64,000 nt of DNA from Acanthochromis polyacanthus (lineage: Eukaryota; Chordata; Actinopteri; Pomacentridae). The stretch lies in the NCBI RefSeq assembly GCF_021347895.1, contig NC_067132.1:11028995-11092994 (forward strand), given 5' to 3'. The notes beneath the pieces were generated by a model. That model did no database searches. It saw nothing but the letters and a program-made list of their open reading frames with translations, and had not been told where the DNA came from. The translations under genes were made by a program, and so were the position numbers. Numbering within the stretch: position 1 is the stretch's first letter; each line of letters opens with the position of its first letter. Shown here one piece after another: positions 44,518 through 57,147 of the stretch.

Positions 44518-45394
44518 TATTTGTGATTATATAATATAATATGGAAATGTAAATTCCAACAATTTTAATTATTTTTTTTTAAAATTACTAATAATAAACC
44601 TGTGCTCAGTATAAGGTTATTTTGTTTGTGGGTACACTGATATTAAATGGCTATGTTCTATGTTGCAGTGGTTTCGGGTCAAAAAAAAAAAAAAAAGGAA
44701 AAAAAAGCTGTATTTCTGACAATGCCATGTAGGGGAATGTGCAGCCTTGGTGGCGTACAGTGCTCTTGAAGTACTTTTCTAGTTATGTAAGTGGTCATTA
44801 AAAAACAGCTTTGATTACAGTGGAAAAGCAAATTCCCCTAACTGAATGTAGTTTGTTATATATTTTCTTCAGAAGTTGTCATAACTCAAAAACAATGATG
44901 CAAACTATTGCCAACACATTATTTTTTTACGGTGTATGTTTTCTGTCTCTTAGCATGAGATAAACATCAAAACCTTGGTATATGCAGGCTCCAATTCCTG
45001 CAGTAAGCAGGTCTGACTTTGATAGGTTTAAGGTTTGAAAGCCAGAGATTAGCCTGAGGTTTACACATTATTTCAGTGAACCAAACTCAAGGTTCACATT
45101 ATATTTGATTTAATAAATACTAAATCCAAAAACTTAGACAGATTTTTGACTGTGCTTGGAGTATACGTGCTCTAGAGTCCCAAAGAAGTGGCCAAACAGG
45201 AAAAAAAGGCATTCTAACTATTCATCATAGTCTGGTTTCTATCAGTCTGTCACTTTTAAAAATAAATAAAAAATAAGCAAAACCATGGAAACAATAAGAT
45301 TACACAGCAAGGAAACAAAGACAAAGAAAAAATTGATCTCAAAGCACAACCATGTACATATATGAAGATGTCCTTTGATTAATAAATGTCTTAT

Positions 45395-45620
45395 TAAGAG
45401 GATTAAGCAGACATGAAAGATCTTGCCCGTCTAGTCTCAGGAGGCAGAGTGTTCCACAGTTTAGATGCTTCAACAGCAAAGGCTCGGTCATCCTTGTTTA
45501 CAAGCTGAGACCAAGGAATAATCCATTTACTGATCTGAGGCAGTGCCTCAGGACATAAGGGGTAAACAGTTCCTTAATCATTTTTGGAGCATGGCAATTT
45601 AATGATTTAAAGGGTCACTA
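45395..45620 (+). repeat. retrotransposon-like relic
   Basis: Phrases such as GTCTCAGGAGGCAGAGTGTT and CACAGTTTAGATGC recall a LINE-associated repeat common in fish. No intact frame; boundaries are approximate. Confidence 0.3.
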
Positions 45621-46122
45621 TATAATTGTGGGACTTTTTGTAACATAGTCGACATTTTTGTTGTTTTCAGGCCAAAAATCAACATGACCGCCTATAACCA
45701 AAGACCACATGGCATTTTTAGGGAAACATTCTTCTAAAATATTATATACAATTGAGTAACATTGAAATTGGAAGTTATTTATAAAGATATTGTAGTAACA
45801 CTATTGACAAGTGATAAATCTACACTTGACTCACACACTACATTATATTAAATAACTCAGAAAACCTTGGAGTCTTGCCAGTCTTTTCTTCAGGAGGAAA
45901 TGACATCACGTGGAGCAGATCATGTGATCTGGAATTAACACACTTCCTTGAGAGGTGTTTTTGTAATGGGGAACTTGGTTGAAAATCATTTCTCGGACAC
46001 AGATACAGTTTATTTTCCATATAAAATCTGATATCTGCGAAAAAGTAATAGCTGTCATCATTATCGCAACTTAATAAAAAGAACACAAAACAGTTTCTGA
46101 ATAAGCTCATTTTATTATTGTT

Positions 46123-46436
46123 TAGACCCTCCAGAAAAACGCGATTATGCGATCGCATGAATTCCCGCATTAATCACCAAAATGCCGCTGATTATGCAGG
46201 GGTCAATTATTTCCCAAAAGGCCACATAATCCCTGCAAAACAGCGCATAATTCCCGCAAGAATCTCACATTTCCACGAAAAAAAAGAGAAATATGCGGGT
46301 CCCGCTTGATTTCACAATTTCCGCATAAAATGAGAAAACTATAACCAATATAAATAGAGTGACGCCCGGCCTGACGTCATCAGTTCGCGCATTCACACAC
46401 ACACTGGAAGCAAGAGCTGATGCGGAGCGCGGCTCC
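46123..46436. repeat. interspersed repeat starting AAAACGCGATTATGCGATCG
   Basis: CpG-containing sequence with repeated 'TTCCCGCA' and 'GCGCATAATTCCCGC' phrases, resembling the end of a hAT-type element of fish. It is cut at the right by the 'AGCGACTTT' repeat. Confidence 0.4.
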
Positions 46437-47450
46437 AGTGTTGCCAACTTAGCGACTTTCTCGCTAATTCTAGCGACTTTCCAAAGCGTCGTAGCGACTT
46501 TTTTTGTCAAAAGCGACTAGCCACAAATCTAGCGACTTTTTCTGCCGTTTTGGAGACTGACAGGAAAATTCGGATAATTCTCCGGTTACTGTCCTCAACA
46601 AGCAGCAGGTGTGTACTTAGTGAAACTGCAAATGGCTCATTAAATCAGTTATGGTTCCTTTGATCGCTCTCTCAACGATACCCAACAGGGTTATCAAAAT
46701 GTCTGATCCACTTGTGAAACTCTTCCTCATCTGTCAAGCAAACCCAGCCATCATCATCGCCATTTACGACGGGGCCGTGAATGCCACTGCAGCCTCCATC
46801 GTTATTATCAGTGCATTTTCTCCCGCGTATGCTGCTATTTCCGCGTTTTTTTTTTCAACCCCCGCTGTCCCCCTCATCATTAGCGGTGTTTTGACCACTC
46901 CAGCTACACCCACCACATCCCTTCCTGCCACCCCGAAGCAAAGCATCGGCTCCAGTATGTGCTGCTCGTGGACTGTCATGGCACACCGACCCGCTGCGTT
47001 ACGCACTGACGCAGCGGGTCAGTGCTTACTCATATTCTCTTCAGAATATGAGTAAGCCATTACTTGACAAAGTACTTTGTCAGCGTTGACCAGACCTCTC
47101 TGTATGGTGAGTTTTCTCACTCTAAAATGTGCCGTCTTGCGCTCTGATACGCTCCGACGGCGAGTCTCGTCTCCTCGGTTTTCAAACTCTGTAAACTCCA
47201 AAACTTTGAATGAAAACACGCCCACAACTGATGCTCAGATTGAAGTTCCAGATGCCCGCCATCTCCTGGTGTACAGTACATGAGGCACACGAGGCAGTAT
47301 ATTTGAAGCTATGGCTTGTTATGTTCAGCAATGTTGCTTGTCGCAATTTTGCGACTTTGGCACTTAAAGGGTTAAACTGCAAGTTTTCCGAACCGACTAG
47401 TCGCCAATAAACTTAGCGACTAGTCGGTTCGGAAAATAGTCAAAATTCCC
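46437..47450. repeat. repeat with multiple AGCGACTTT motifs (longer copy)
   Basis: Begins AGTGTTGCCAACTTAGCGAC, contains a series of TAGCGACTTT phrases, and ends with the inverted GACTAGTCGGTTCGGAAAAT. A shorter relative lies at 48345-48920. The interior (46650-47050) has a G/C-rich minus-strand fragment (EEEFHKWIRHF near 46720) that may be transposase-derived, and two strong hairpins at 46988-47056. Confidence 0.5.
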
Positions 47451-48344
47451 ATCCCTAATTTTGACCAAGATTACTGTAAAACAGATTGTTTAATGCTACT
47501 AGGGTTGTGGGTATGATGGGGGGGGGTATATAACTGGTGGAGATACAATGATTCTGAATGATCTTACTGAGAGGAAGCATTTAAAAAAAGCAATGGGTCC
47601 AGAATAGAGCCATGAGGAACACTACAGTTTAATCTGGCAACAGAGGAACAGGAATTTGCAATGGTAACCAAGAATGGTCTGTTTGAGATGTATGCGCATA
47701 ACAGATGTCTGATGCAGAGAACTATGATGAAAACTAAATTTGTCAGTTGTGTTTAGCAAATGGAACAGGGGCGGCTGGTCAATAGAGGGCGCTAGGGCGC
47801 CGCCCCCTCTGTCTCACATCATGTAGAGTCACAGCCCTTCCTTTAATAAAACGTTTTTAAAAGTACATTTACATGTATATCCTATGTTTTTAACAAGCAA
47901 AATGGATAATAGAGCTTGTAGAAAATTACTAAAATGTATAATTTGTAATAAAAAGTCAGATTAGAAACGTCCGATGTTGTCTGCAATTACTAATAGTGGA
48001 CATATATCTGGCCGGGGGCGCACTCATCTTTCTCCATTGACTCTTGTTATAACTTTGACATGCGTAGTTCGTTCCTCTTCAATTCAAGAGATAGGAGACA
48101 GCAGGGCGCAGGCTGACCGTGCCCTGCTGTATCCCTCTGATCGCTTTACACACCACCGGCCACAGGGTGGCAGCAGAGAGCGAGCGGTTTGTTCATCCGC
48201 TTGCCTTTAATTAAAACCGCCAAGCCAGTGACGTTCAGCGCAGTGCAGGAGTAATTAGCAAGCAAGATTATCAAGGAGTCATAGAGAGAGCCTTTATTTT
48301 GCTTCCCTTGCCTGCTTTTTTACATCAAGGGAACTGATCAACAG

Positions 48345-48920
48345 TGTTGCCAACTTAACGACTTTCTCACTAAATCTAGCGACTTTTCAAAACTCCTGGC
48401 AACTTTTTTTGTCAAAAGCTACTAGCAAAAAATCTAGCGACTTTTTCTGCTGTTTTGGAGACTCTGACAGGAAAACTCTGATCATTTTGCAGTTACTGTT
48501 TTCAATGAGCAGCAGGTGCTGCTGTGAGCTTCTCCCCGTTTCAAAGCACAGGCTGTCAGTCCAGTAACCCCGCAGCAGTCCCAGTGTCTGATTAGAGGAG
48601 ACGCACATCACTCCACGGCCAGACGGCAGATGAATCGCGCATGCGCAGTCCCTACAGATCCCATCCAGACTTACGGAGCCATATAAACGAAAATGTTTCT
48701 TCACTGTCATGCTAAAATAAACCACAGCATTTAGCCTCTATTAAAAAAACGTATTTTGGGTGTTTTATACTCACTTTTTGGTCTCTTCCACAACGTTATT
48801 CCTCTCCTACAACGTTGATTACAATTACACGCAAACTGGGAAATATGCAAATTAGGCGATGACGTCATTTAGCGACTTCTAGCGACTTTTAGGACAGCCA
48901 ACAGCGACTTTCCTTACTGA
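48345..48920. mobile_element. AGCGACTTT-motif MITE inside the hAT element
   Basis: The left end GTGTTGCCAACTTAACGACT and the right end GAGGAGTTGGCAT form a short inverted repeat; the interior has TAGCGACTTT motifs near both ends. It lies directly before the recognisable transposase sequence and probably removed or displaced its N-terminal part. Confidence 0.5.
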
Positions 48921-48929
48921 GGAGTTGGC

Positions 48930-51695
48930 ATGCTGGCAGTTTTGAGAGAGTCCATTATTGAGGAAGTTCAGTGTCCAGACTTCATATCCATCCAGGTTGA
49001 TGAAACAATGGACATCTCCACCCAGTGTCAGCTTGTTCTTGTGATCCGCTACATCGACAAAATGAATGAAGTGCAGGAGAGATTTTTTGAGTTTATACCT
49101 CTGCAATCTGCCACAGCTGAGTCCATTGCCACAGCACTTTTGGAGAGGCTGAGCCTCATTCTCCCTGATGACCAGAAGAGCAAACTCATCTCCCAGCCAG
49201 GCCTATGATGGTGCGAGTGTCATGAGAAGAGCCACAGGTGGTGTACAGAAGAAAGTGAGCGATGTGTATGCAAATGCACACTATGTCCACTGCTATGCTC
49301 ACCAGCTCAACATTATCATGCAGCAGGTGACATCCCGTATCCCAAAAGTTGGTCAGTTCTTCTCTGACCTAGCTGGATTCTCAGGATTTTTTTCAAGATC
49401 CCCCAAGAGAACCAGTGTGCTTGACAGAGTGGCGGCACACAGGCTTCCAAGAGCAAGCACAGTAAGGTGGAACTTCCACAGCCGTGCTGTCAACACTGTG
49501 TTTGAGCACAAAGACGACCTCCTTCAGTGCTTCGAAACCATCAGGGACTCAGGTAACTTTGATCCTACCACTGTCCGTGAAGCTGGAGGTTTTGTGAGAC
49601 TCCTGGAGGATGCTACCTTCTGCTTCTTCCTGGAGCTTTTCCACCGCATCATGCCTCATGTGGACATGCTCTACAGCCAACTCCAGAAGAGGTCCATCGA
49701 TTCGGTCTTTGTCCACAGAGTGACGCAGCATTTCACCGACAACGTGCAGATGATCAGGTAAATACATTTGTATGTAACCATATTAAACCCTTATGCATCC
49801 TCTCACAAAAAGTGTCATACGCAGTCCTATGGGACAAAAATGTCCAAGTCAAAAACTGTAATAAAATTATTATATAATCATATCATTTCTCTTACATGAT
49901 TAGATTTTTAAACCATCAGTCCAGATAATAAAAGTTTTGATTAAACTGATCATTTTCAGAGTATTAACATTTTCTTTATTACCTTTAATTCCCAGTTCAT
50001 TTACATTATATCACTATTGTTTATTGTAAAAAAATAAATTAAACTGAGTTTTACCCAAACACTTAATGCTAAAGGAAATATTTAAAACTAATGCAGTCTT
50101 GGATGTGTTAGTGATGAGTAACAATGATTGATTTTGACAATGATTTTGTTTCCATCATTATTTATTTGTGGATAATTTGTGTGAAATGAAAAACTCACAC
50201 TCAGTCATGTGCGCATCACATAACTGTAATAAAAAACAACTTCTGATTAATGTTAACCATAATAAGTCATTATTTATGATACTTAATGTGCTTAATTTGT
50301 TTCTGTTTCCTGGCAACTAAAGTTTAATTTTTTTCTCTTCTGGGGCTGGTCAGAGACTCCCTCCCTACTGTGAGTGAAGATCATCACAGCTGTGTGCCTC
50401 AGCAGCAGCTGGCCAAGAAGCGCCACACACTGGGACCAGATGAACTACAGAGGATAGCTACAGAGGTGAGATCAAAGCTGAGGCTCTGGTAACTTAGTAT
50501 CCTATCATATGTCTGTGACTGTTGTCCTTCCTGTTGTTATTCCTTTCTATATATATATATGTGGACGTCGTCTCTCCCTGAAGTTGATGAGTGGTGACCT
50601 GAACAATCAAAATTTTTCTCACCACTCATCAGGACACACAGCTTCATAAATAAATCTAATATCAACTGGCAGCGGTTCCTCCTGGCCTTAGCAATCTGAA
50701 CAACATGGCTCCATGTAGCGCTGATAAACCTGCTGAACAAACTGCCACATGTAGATAGCAGGGCGTTTATGAAACACAGAATTCAACTGCACAACAGCTG
50801 CTAGTGCATGCATATATGTCCGCAGCAATAATAAGCGATTATCTGTGTTGAATTAACACTGGTATTCAAGGCTGAAGTCTGTTATTTTCCTCTGTAAAGT
50901 AACATGTTTGAAACCTGGTAAATTAAAGAAGGACATGAGGGTGTCCACAACCATATTCCCAAACCTCCAATTACTCCAATAAAGTAGATGCTATTCTGTT
51001 GTAGATAAACATTTTCCAAATAAGATTCAACAATATGGACATGACCTGAGTGTGTTGTATGGTCTTTTACAGTGTTATAATCATAGTAAGCTGTTATGTG
51101 AACAATTGGACAAGACACTTTTATGTAGGTTCTGTGTGATATAATGTGTGTCTTTCTTTATAGGTTTGTGACACAATCCTGGGCCATGCAAAAGAGAGGT
51201 TTGCCTTCACCAAACCCCTAATCAGTGCTACACTGCTTCAAGGAGACAGATTCCAGGAGTACGACAGCCAGTTCCCTGAAGCAGCCCTCAACACCACCAT
51301 GGAGGCCTATCCAATGCTGAACAATGGCAAGCTGAAAACTGAACTGTTGCTCATCTTAAGCAACACAGAGTTCAGGAGTTGCAATGGTGCTGTGGCTCTG
51401 TACCAGCTCTTCATGAGCAACAATCTTCAGGACACCTTCTCAAGAGACTGTGTCTCTCCTGAAGATCCTCATCATGACTCCAATGACGACAGCTGAATCT
51501 GAGAGGTGCTTCTCAACACTAAAAAGAATCAAGACCTTCCTCAGGAACACGATGTCGCAGGATCGTCTTAATGCACTGGCCATGCTCTCTGTGGAAAAGA
51601 AACTTGTCAGGGAGACCCCAGATTTTAACCATAGAGTCATTGAGAAATTTGCATGTCTCAAAGACAGAAGAGCAAAACTTGCATACAAAAAATAA
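48930..51695 (+). pseudogene. hAT transposase gene (ZMYM1-like), frameshifted, with introns
   Basis: Four coding blocks: 48930-49196 (FISIQVDETMDISTQCQLVL), 49203-49758 (AYDGASVMRRATGGVQKKVS, HYVHCYAHQLNIIM), 50353-50466 (KKRHTLGPDELQRIATE) and 51165-51692 (VCDTILGHAKERFAF then TTAESERCFSTLKRIKTFLR). The third and fourth blocks are bounded by proper GT/AG sites. A 4-bp duplication of CCAG near 49193 and a 1-bp insertion near 51443 break the frame. The last block has the hAT C-terminal dimerisation domain (hATC). The N-terminal zinc-finger part is not visible. Proteins of this type are often annotated in fish as zinc finger MYM-type 1-like. Confidence 0.82.
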
Positions 51696-51720
51696 CACAG
51701 ATGTAGAGGTGCTGGCTTTA

Positions 51721-52856
51721 CAGTTTTTTTTTATTGCTAACACGCATTGGTCGAAACTGAAGTCACATGTTCAAAACTCTTAGCACTGCCTGCATTTCCA
51801 TCATGTATCTCAGCTAAACAGTAAATCTTGTCCCCAAAACTGTTTCTCACCAACAAAACACTTCATACATGTCTCAAAATAAGTTCATTCAACCACAACA
51901 CTAGAAAATAATCTCACTTTGGAAACAAATGCTGTCAGTCTTAGGACACTGAACCACAAAATACTAACAACAGAGAGCATTACATGAAATAAATTGTAAT
52001 CTTTCAAGTTCGAATGGTTTCTTTTTAGATAAATCAGTATTTTATTCTAAAATAAGATCTTTGCACTTTGAGTTTTTCCTTTCTTTTATAAATTATTGTA
52101 ATATATTGCAACAAGAATGAATCAGGAATGCAGCAGTTTACTTCAACAACATTGATGTATTTTCTCTGTGCCTTTGCATCGGTACTTTGGGACCTTACAA
52201 AAAATAGAAAGTTTACTGTAAACAAAAAAAATGCAGAATCTCAGAATTCAGGGGGCAGAATAGAAATCAAGAGACAAAAGTCAGAAACCAACAACATGTA
52301 CTTGTATACTGTAACATTCACATGTTTCCATCCATTACATCTGATGTCTTCTCTGGAGATGCACTGTGGCTAGAACCTTTTGAGTGTCTCCTTCAATATG
52401 GTTTCTGATGAGGCCAAACACAGATCACCTGAATCGGTTTTCAACTGACAACTACACTCAGCTGTGTTTGGAATTACATAATTTTTTAAAATTAAGTTTA
52501 TTGTCAATATTTTGATATGATTTTCAATAAATTTCAATGTGGCTGCAGCAGAAACTCCTCATGCCCCCCCCCCCCATTATTCTGTTCTGATTGTGTTTTT
52601 AACTGTTTTGAACACAGTGTGTTAGCATTTGAAAAATGTGCTGTAAAGGTCTAGTGTTTTGCAGGTGGTGAACTAGTAACTGAGAAAAGACTTCATGAAT
52701 TTTGCTGACTGTGGTCACTGAATGTATTTTGTGTGAAAGCAACGGAAAGTGATTCACAGTTCAGTCCACATGGACTTCTGTTTTGCAGACTGTGTTAAGA
52801 GTTTTGAATATGGGACTTCAGTTTCGACTAATGCGTGTTAGCAATAAAAAAACCTG
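51721..52856 (+). mobile_element. non-autonomous Tc1/IS630-type element, copy 1
   Basis: The left end CAGTTTTTTTTATTGCTAAC after TA (51719-51720) and the right end GTTAGCAATAAAAAAACCTG start inverted repeats of about 65 bp. The 1136-bp interior has no transposase. It lies 25 nt after the hAT transposase stop codon. A second, inverted and truncated copy at 59262-60829 keeps transposase remnants. Confidence 0.78.
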
Positions 52857-52982
52857 CAATCTCTAAAATGTGAGGATTTACTTTTTTAATAATGTAAATA
52901 GAAATGTTAGTTGACACAAGCGGCACCTTAGACTGAAAGCCTGTTGATTTTCATATGTTCTGAAATCTGAGGAATTACTCTT

Positions 52983-53310
52983 TAACCACGCCCGACGGGT
53001 ACGTCGGCGGGGTTATTGCATTCAGTGCGGTATCTGGCTGGCTATGTATGTATGTGTGTATGTATGTATGTATGTGCCTATGTCTGGTCCGATATCTCTG
53101 CAACCGCTGAAGTCAGGATAATCAAACTTGGCACATAAGATCAGTCTAAGGTCCCCTGCTCAGTTGTGGAGTTACAGGTCAGCAGATCAAGTAGGGAGGG
53201 AGATACGTACGATGATCAAAATTGATACATATTGCATCAGTTGTATAGGGAGGACAGGGTTTTCGCCAGCAGAGGGCGTGGTTCTGCCCTCTACTGAGGG
53301 CTCATTTAGT
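52983..53310 (+). repeat. interspersed repeat starting ACCACGCCCGACGGGTACGT
   Basis: Begins with a CpG-rich block and a (TATG)n run (53046-53075) and ends GCCCTCTACTGAGGGCTCAT. Looks like a short non-autonomous element common in fish; the class is unclear. Confidence 0.45.
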
Positions 53311-54799
53311 TTTCTTTATTTTCATTGTAAATATTTAATGTTAGTTGACAGAAGCACTTTGGGCTCAAAGCCTAAGCTAAGATAAGATAGGTTTTATTTG
53401 TCACATGCACAGTTATACATAGTATAATGCCTAATGGTTTCAGTATTTTTTTTTTCAGGCAAAGTGACAAATTTTTATTGCTTTGATCTTAAATATGCAG
53501 ATTTGCTGTTTTCTCATTGTCATGTAAGGTTGTTAATGTAAAAGTTAGCTCACAGAAGCACTGTCTGCTTTAAGCCTTTTAGTTAGGTTTTTTTTTTAAC
53601 AAAAAGTCCAATGTTTGTTGGTTTCACATGTATGGATTTGTTTTTGTTTATCTGAGTATGTAAATATAAATATGTTGTTCCAAAGATTTTGCTGGACAGA
53701 AGAAGCACTTGGCACTCTTTGAAGCTGGAAAAAGGAATTGTTTCTTTTTTTACTTTTGAAGTTAAAAAAAAAAAAAGATTTGCATATTTATACATTCTTA
53801 ATTTGTTTAATTATAGAAAAGGAGATTTTAAGGGTTTGTGTACCAATTACACCTTATCTGGAGCAACTCATATCAAACACTGGGGAGATAAATTCAAATT
53901 CACTAGCTGGTAACATTTATGTGCATTTAATTGTCTATTTGACTCAGCAGTAGTGCTTAGGTGTACCCTCGTAGTGGTGCATAGTAATAGCACATCAAAT
54001 GGCTGTGAACACAATTTACATCAATTCTTGTATTCCGGTGTTGCCAACTCTGCTATTTGCTTTGGTAAATTAGTGCGCCCCCCAAGAGAAAAATTCACCA
54101 GCCGCCACTGAAATGGAATCCACTGTGTTAAATAGGGTTTCACTCTTGAGGTAAAGATCGAACAAAATGATAGTACAGACAAAGTTGAGTGGATAATATG
54201 GTGTAAAAAAGACAGACAGCGTCGAATTACATACAAAAAGTCAGGGTAGGTTTGCTTGCATAGATCATGTGACTTCTGGTTATTGATTGCTGAAATGGTA
54301 ATTTGTGAAAGATAAAATAAAGATATATGAAATGTGTGCATGAATTTTGAACTTGTTCCATTCCATCAATCTGTTTCTGATTTGACATTCCCGCTCTTAT
54401 AATAACATTTTCCCCTCTATAACCACACCCAGTTAAATGTAAGTATATCCAAAGTAACCGTCATGTAATCTTTATCAAATCAAGATGCTGTTGAGATCTT
54501 TTTACCATAACAGAACATAAATCATTAATAATGAGACAAGCATGCAATCCTCATACAGAAACAACACAACTGTAATATTTTGTGAATTCCAAAAATAAGA
54601 GTATCTGAGATGAGTCAAAGTCAGTTAGTCAAAGTACGTGGTTACAACATTCCCCAACCACAAACCCTGTGGTGTGAGTGTGAGTGCTGCTCAACGCCAG
54701 GGACACAGCACCCAGGTCAGGAGACAGAGAAGCCTACAGGGGAGCCAGAGCAGACATGCACACGGGGATTAAAATGGCTAAATAACAGTAAAAGCTGCA

Positions 54800-55720
54800 G
54801 ATTGAGGACAACTTTAAGCAGAGCAACCCCCTCAGCATGTGGTAAGGCATCAGGGACACCACAGACCACCAACAAGGCCATGCCACCCCCATCCCAACTG
54901 ACACCTCTCTCCCAGACCAGCTCAAACCTTTTTCTGCTCACTTTGAGGTCAGCTCCAACTCAGGACCGGCTTCTCCTGGTGTCCCAGAAGGCAGCATCTT
55001 CAGCCTGCTCCTCTACTCCCCCTACACCCATGACTGCCTCCCACCCACAGCAAGAACACTATTGTTAAATTTACAGACAACACAACCATAGTGTATCAGG
55101 CAATAATGAGGCTGCATACAGTGAGGAGGTCCAAGCACTCTCCACATGGTCCAGTGACCTGAACCCCAACATCAACAAGACAAAATAACTCTTCATGGAC
55201 TTTAGGAAAAGGAACAAAACTGCTCATAGGCAACTTAGCATCATCAGGTGGAGATCTAGCAGGTCTCTAGCTTCAAGTTCGGACAGGACCTGGAGAACAA
55301 GCACCACCCATGTCATCAGGAAGACCCAGCAGTGCCTCTTCTTCCTGAAGACTCTGAGATGCACCAGGCTCTCACAAAAGCTGCTGAAGACCTTTCACCA
55401 CTGCACAATAGAGAGTATACCTGACTTACAGGCGTACAATCTGGTACTCAAGTAGTACAGCGACAGAAAAAGAAAGACCTGCAGTGTGTCATTAAGATGG
55501 CTCAGTGGATTGTTGTCTCCCCACTCCAAACACTGTGTGACATCTACTTGAGTTGACTCCACAGAAGCGCCATCAACATCAGGAAAGACTCCCCAGCTCA
55601 CCCTGGTCACCCCCTGTTCATCGTCTTCTCCTTAGGCAAACTCAGAACCATCCTTAGTCAAACAAATTGAGGAACAGCTTCTTCCCCAGAGCTTTGGAGA
55701 GTCTGAACTCATAAAGTTGA
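54800..55720 (+). pseudogene. decayed non-LTR retrotransposon (reverse transcriptase region)
   Basis: Frames broken by indels read GVPEGSIFSLLLYSP-like sequence near 54990 (reverse transcriptase PQGS/LSP region). After that come VKFTDNTTIV near 55065 (a decayed active-site xxDD region), the LDFRKRNKT phrase near 55200, and FFLKTLRCTRLSQKLLKTFH near 55350. The last matches the C-terminal segment of L2/Rex-type LINEs in fish. No intact domain remains. Confidence 0.6.
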
Positions 55721-55739
55721 ATTGTGCGTTGTATAGGTC

Positions 55740-57010
55740 AGGCTAAGAATGCGTCCATTCTCATTTCATACTGTTTCAATGGCATAAACATCTGTTTCAA
55801 AAGTGCAGTCATGTAAAAAAAAAAAAGCAAATTCATAACTTTGAAACTGGTACCTCTTTTGACATGCTGGTACAAGAAAGACACAAATAAAGGTGAAATA
55901 TTTGAAGACAACCACAAGGATGAAGGGCCTTTGAAGTAGGCTTTTGGCATCAGAAACTTTTACTGCCCCTATAAACAGAAATAGCATTCTTGTAGAATTA
56001 TGTACCAGTCTCTGATCTCAGCTTGCTTAAATTTTTGTCCACTCGCCCATGCAAAATTCCTTCCCCTGCAATATGTTTCAGGAATTTCTTTCATGTACAG
56101 CCTGTTTTAAACACCCCATGACATTTCAATAGGATTCAAATATGTCTGTTTCTTTGTTTTGAGTCATTTCTTGGTGGATTTGCAAGTGTGATTAGGATCA
56201 ATATCCTGCTGAAAACTTTAACTTTCAGATAGGTGACTTGGCTTTGTTTTCAAGCATCGTTTGATGTGATGCAGGATAAACAACTGAATCAATAAGTGCA
56301 AGGCGCCCAGCCCCTGAGGTAGTAAAGCAACCACACAGTTGGTATTCTCCTTCTGCAGCAAACACATCTACTGTTAGTGTGGTCAAACAACTCTATCTTT
56401 GACTTGTCTGTCCAGGGCATGTTATTCCAAAAGGCCTGGTCTGTGTCTAGATGTTCAATCGGGACCAAACTGTTTTGCTATAATGTTGTTTTTGGACAGG
56501 GAAGGCTTTTTCCTGGTATGCCTCTCATGCAGGTCAATGACTTTCTAATTATAGACACATGCACTTTGACACCAGCAGTTATAAAGTTACCTGCACATCC
56601 TATGAGGAAATTTGAGGGAATTGGAGCCTCTCTCTCTTTTTCTCTCTTTTCTTTGCATCAAATGGTCTGCTAGTAGACTTAATTGCTGAGAAAGGCCAGT
56701 CCTGGACTGACTGACCATGGTGTGAAATCCACACCACGTTTAGATGAGTTGCCTTACAATGGAAGGATTTATTTCACTTCATTTTCAGATCTTTGTAAAT
56801 CCCTTGCCAAACTCACATGCACCAACAATATTTTGTTCTGAGGGCCTTAGAGACCATTTTAGAGCTTGGCATGATGACAGCACACACTTCAATAGAAAAG
56901 AAAGCACCAGACACTAAAGACAAATTCCACTTGTCAAACCCCAAGGAGGTTCTAATCATTGGCACTTAATCTGGAACCCCTTGAACTATATAGATATGAA
57001 AGTAAAATAA
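55740..57010 (-). pseudogene. decayed Tc1-like transposase, antisense
   Basis: On the minus strand the region reads, with frame breaks, QQDIDPNHTCKSTKK near 56190-56215 and NPIEMSWGVFK near 56120, equivalents of the second and third catalytic regions of Tc1 transposases. There is a possible VCGCFTTSGAGRLALIDS-like stretch near 56300. Stops are frequent. Confidence 0.5.
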
Positions 57011-57079
57011 GTATGATGAATGACACAAAATGTGAATTTTCAGTATAGCACATGTATCAAAGAGAATCAAGTGTTTTAA

Positions 57080-57147
57080 AGTCAAAAGTTTGGACACACC
57101 TTCTCATTTAATGGTTTTTCTTTATTTTTACTACTTTCTACGTTGTA
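57080..57147. mobile_element. left end of an older Tc1-like element, split by insertion
   Basis: TCAAAAGTTTGGACACACCT is a Tc1-type inner repeat. The sequence is interrupted at TA 57146-57147 by the element 57148-58764 and resumes at 58765. Confidence 0.6.

Larger units (their letters stand above)
47766..54110 (+). mobile_element. hAT-superfamily transposon, 6.3 kb, with 8-bp target duplication
   Basis: Flanked by AAATGGAA at 47758-47765 and 54111-54118. The termini CAGGGGCGGCTGGTCAAT and, reversed, CAGTGGCGGCTGGTGAAT are matching inverted repeats. It contains a split, decayed hAT transposase gene (48930-51695) on the plus strand and at least three younger insertions: 48345-48920, 51721-52856 and 52983-53310. 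It is old enough to have gathered these, yet the duplication is still exact. Confidence 0.88.

Noticed and set aside
46651..47055. 134-codon plus-strand frame
   Set aside because: Hydrophobic composition arises from repeat sequence antisense to a possible transposase remnant. No recognisable domain, and the 3' part runs through two hairpins.
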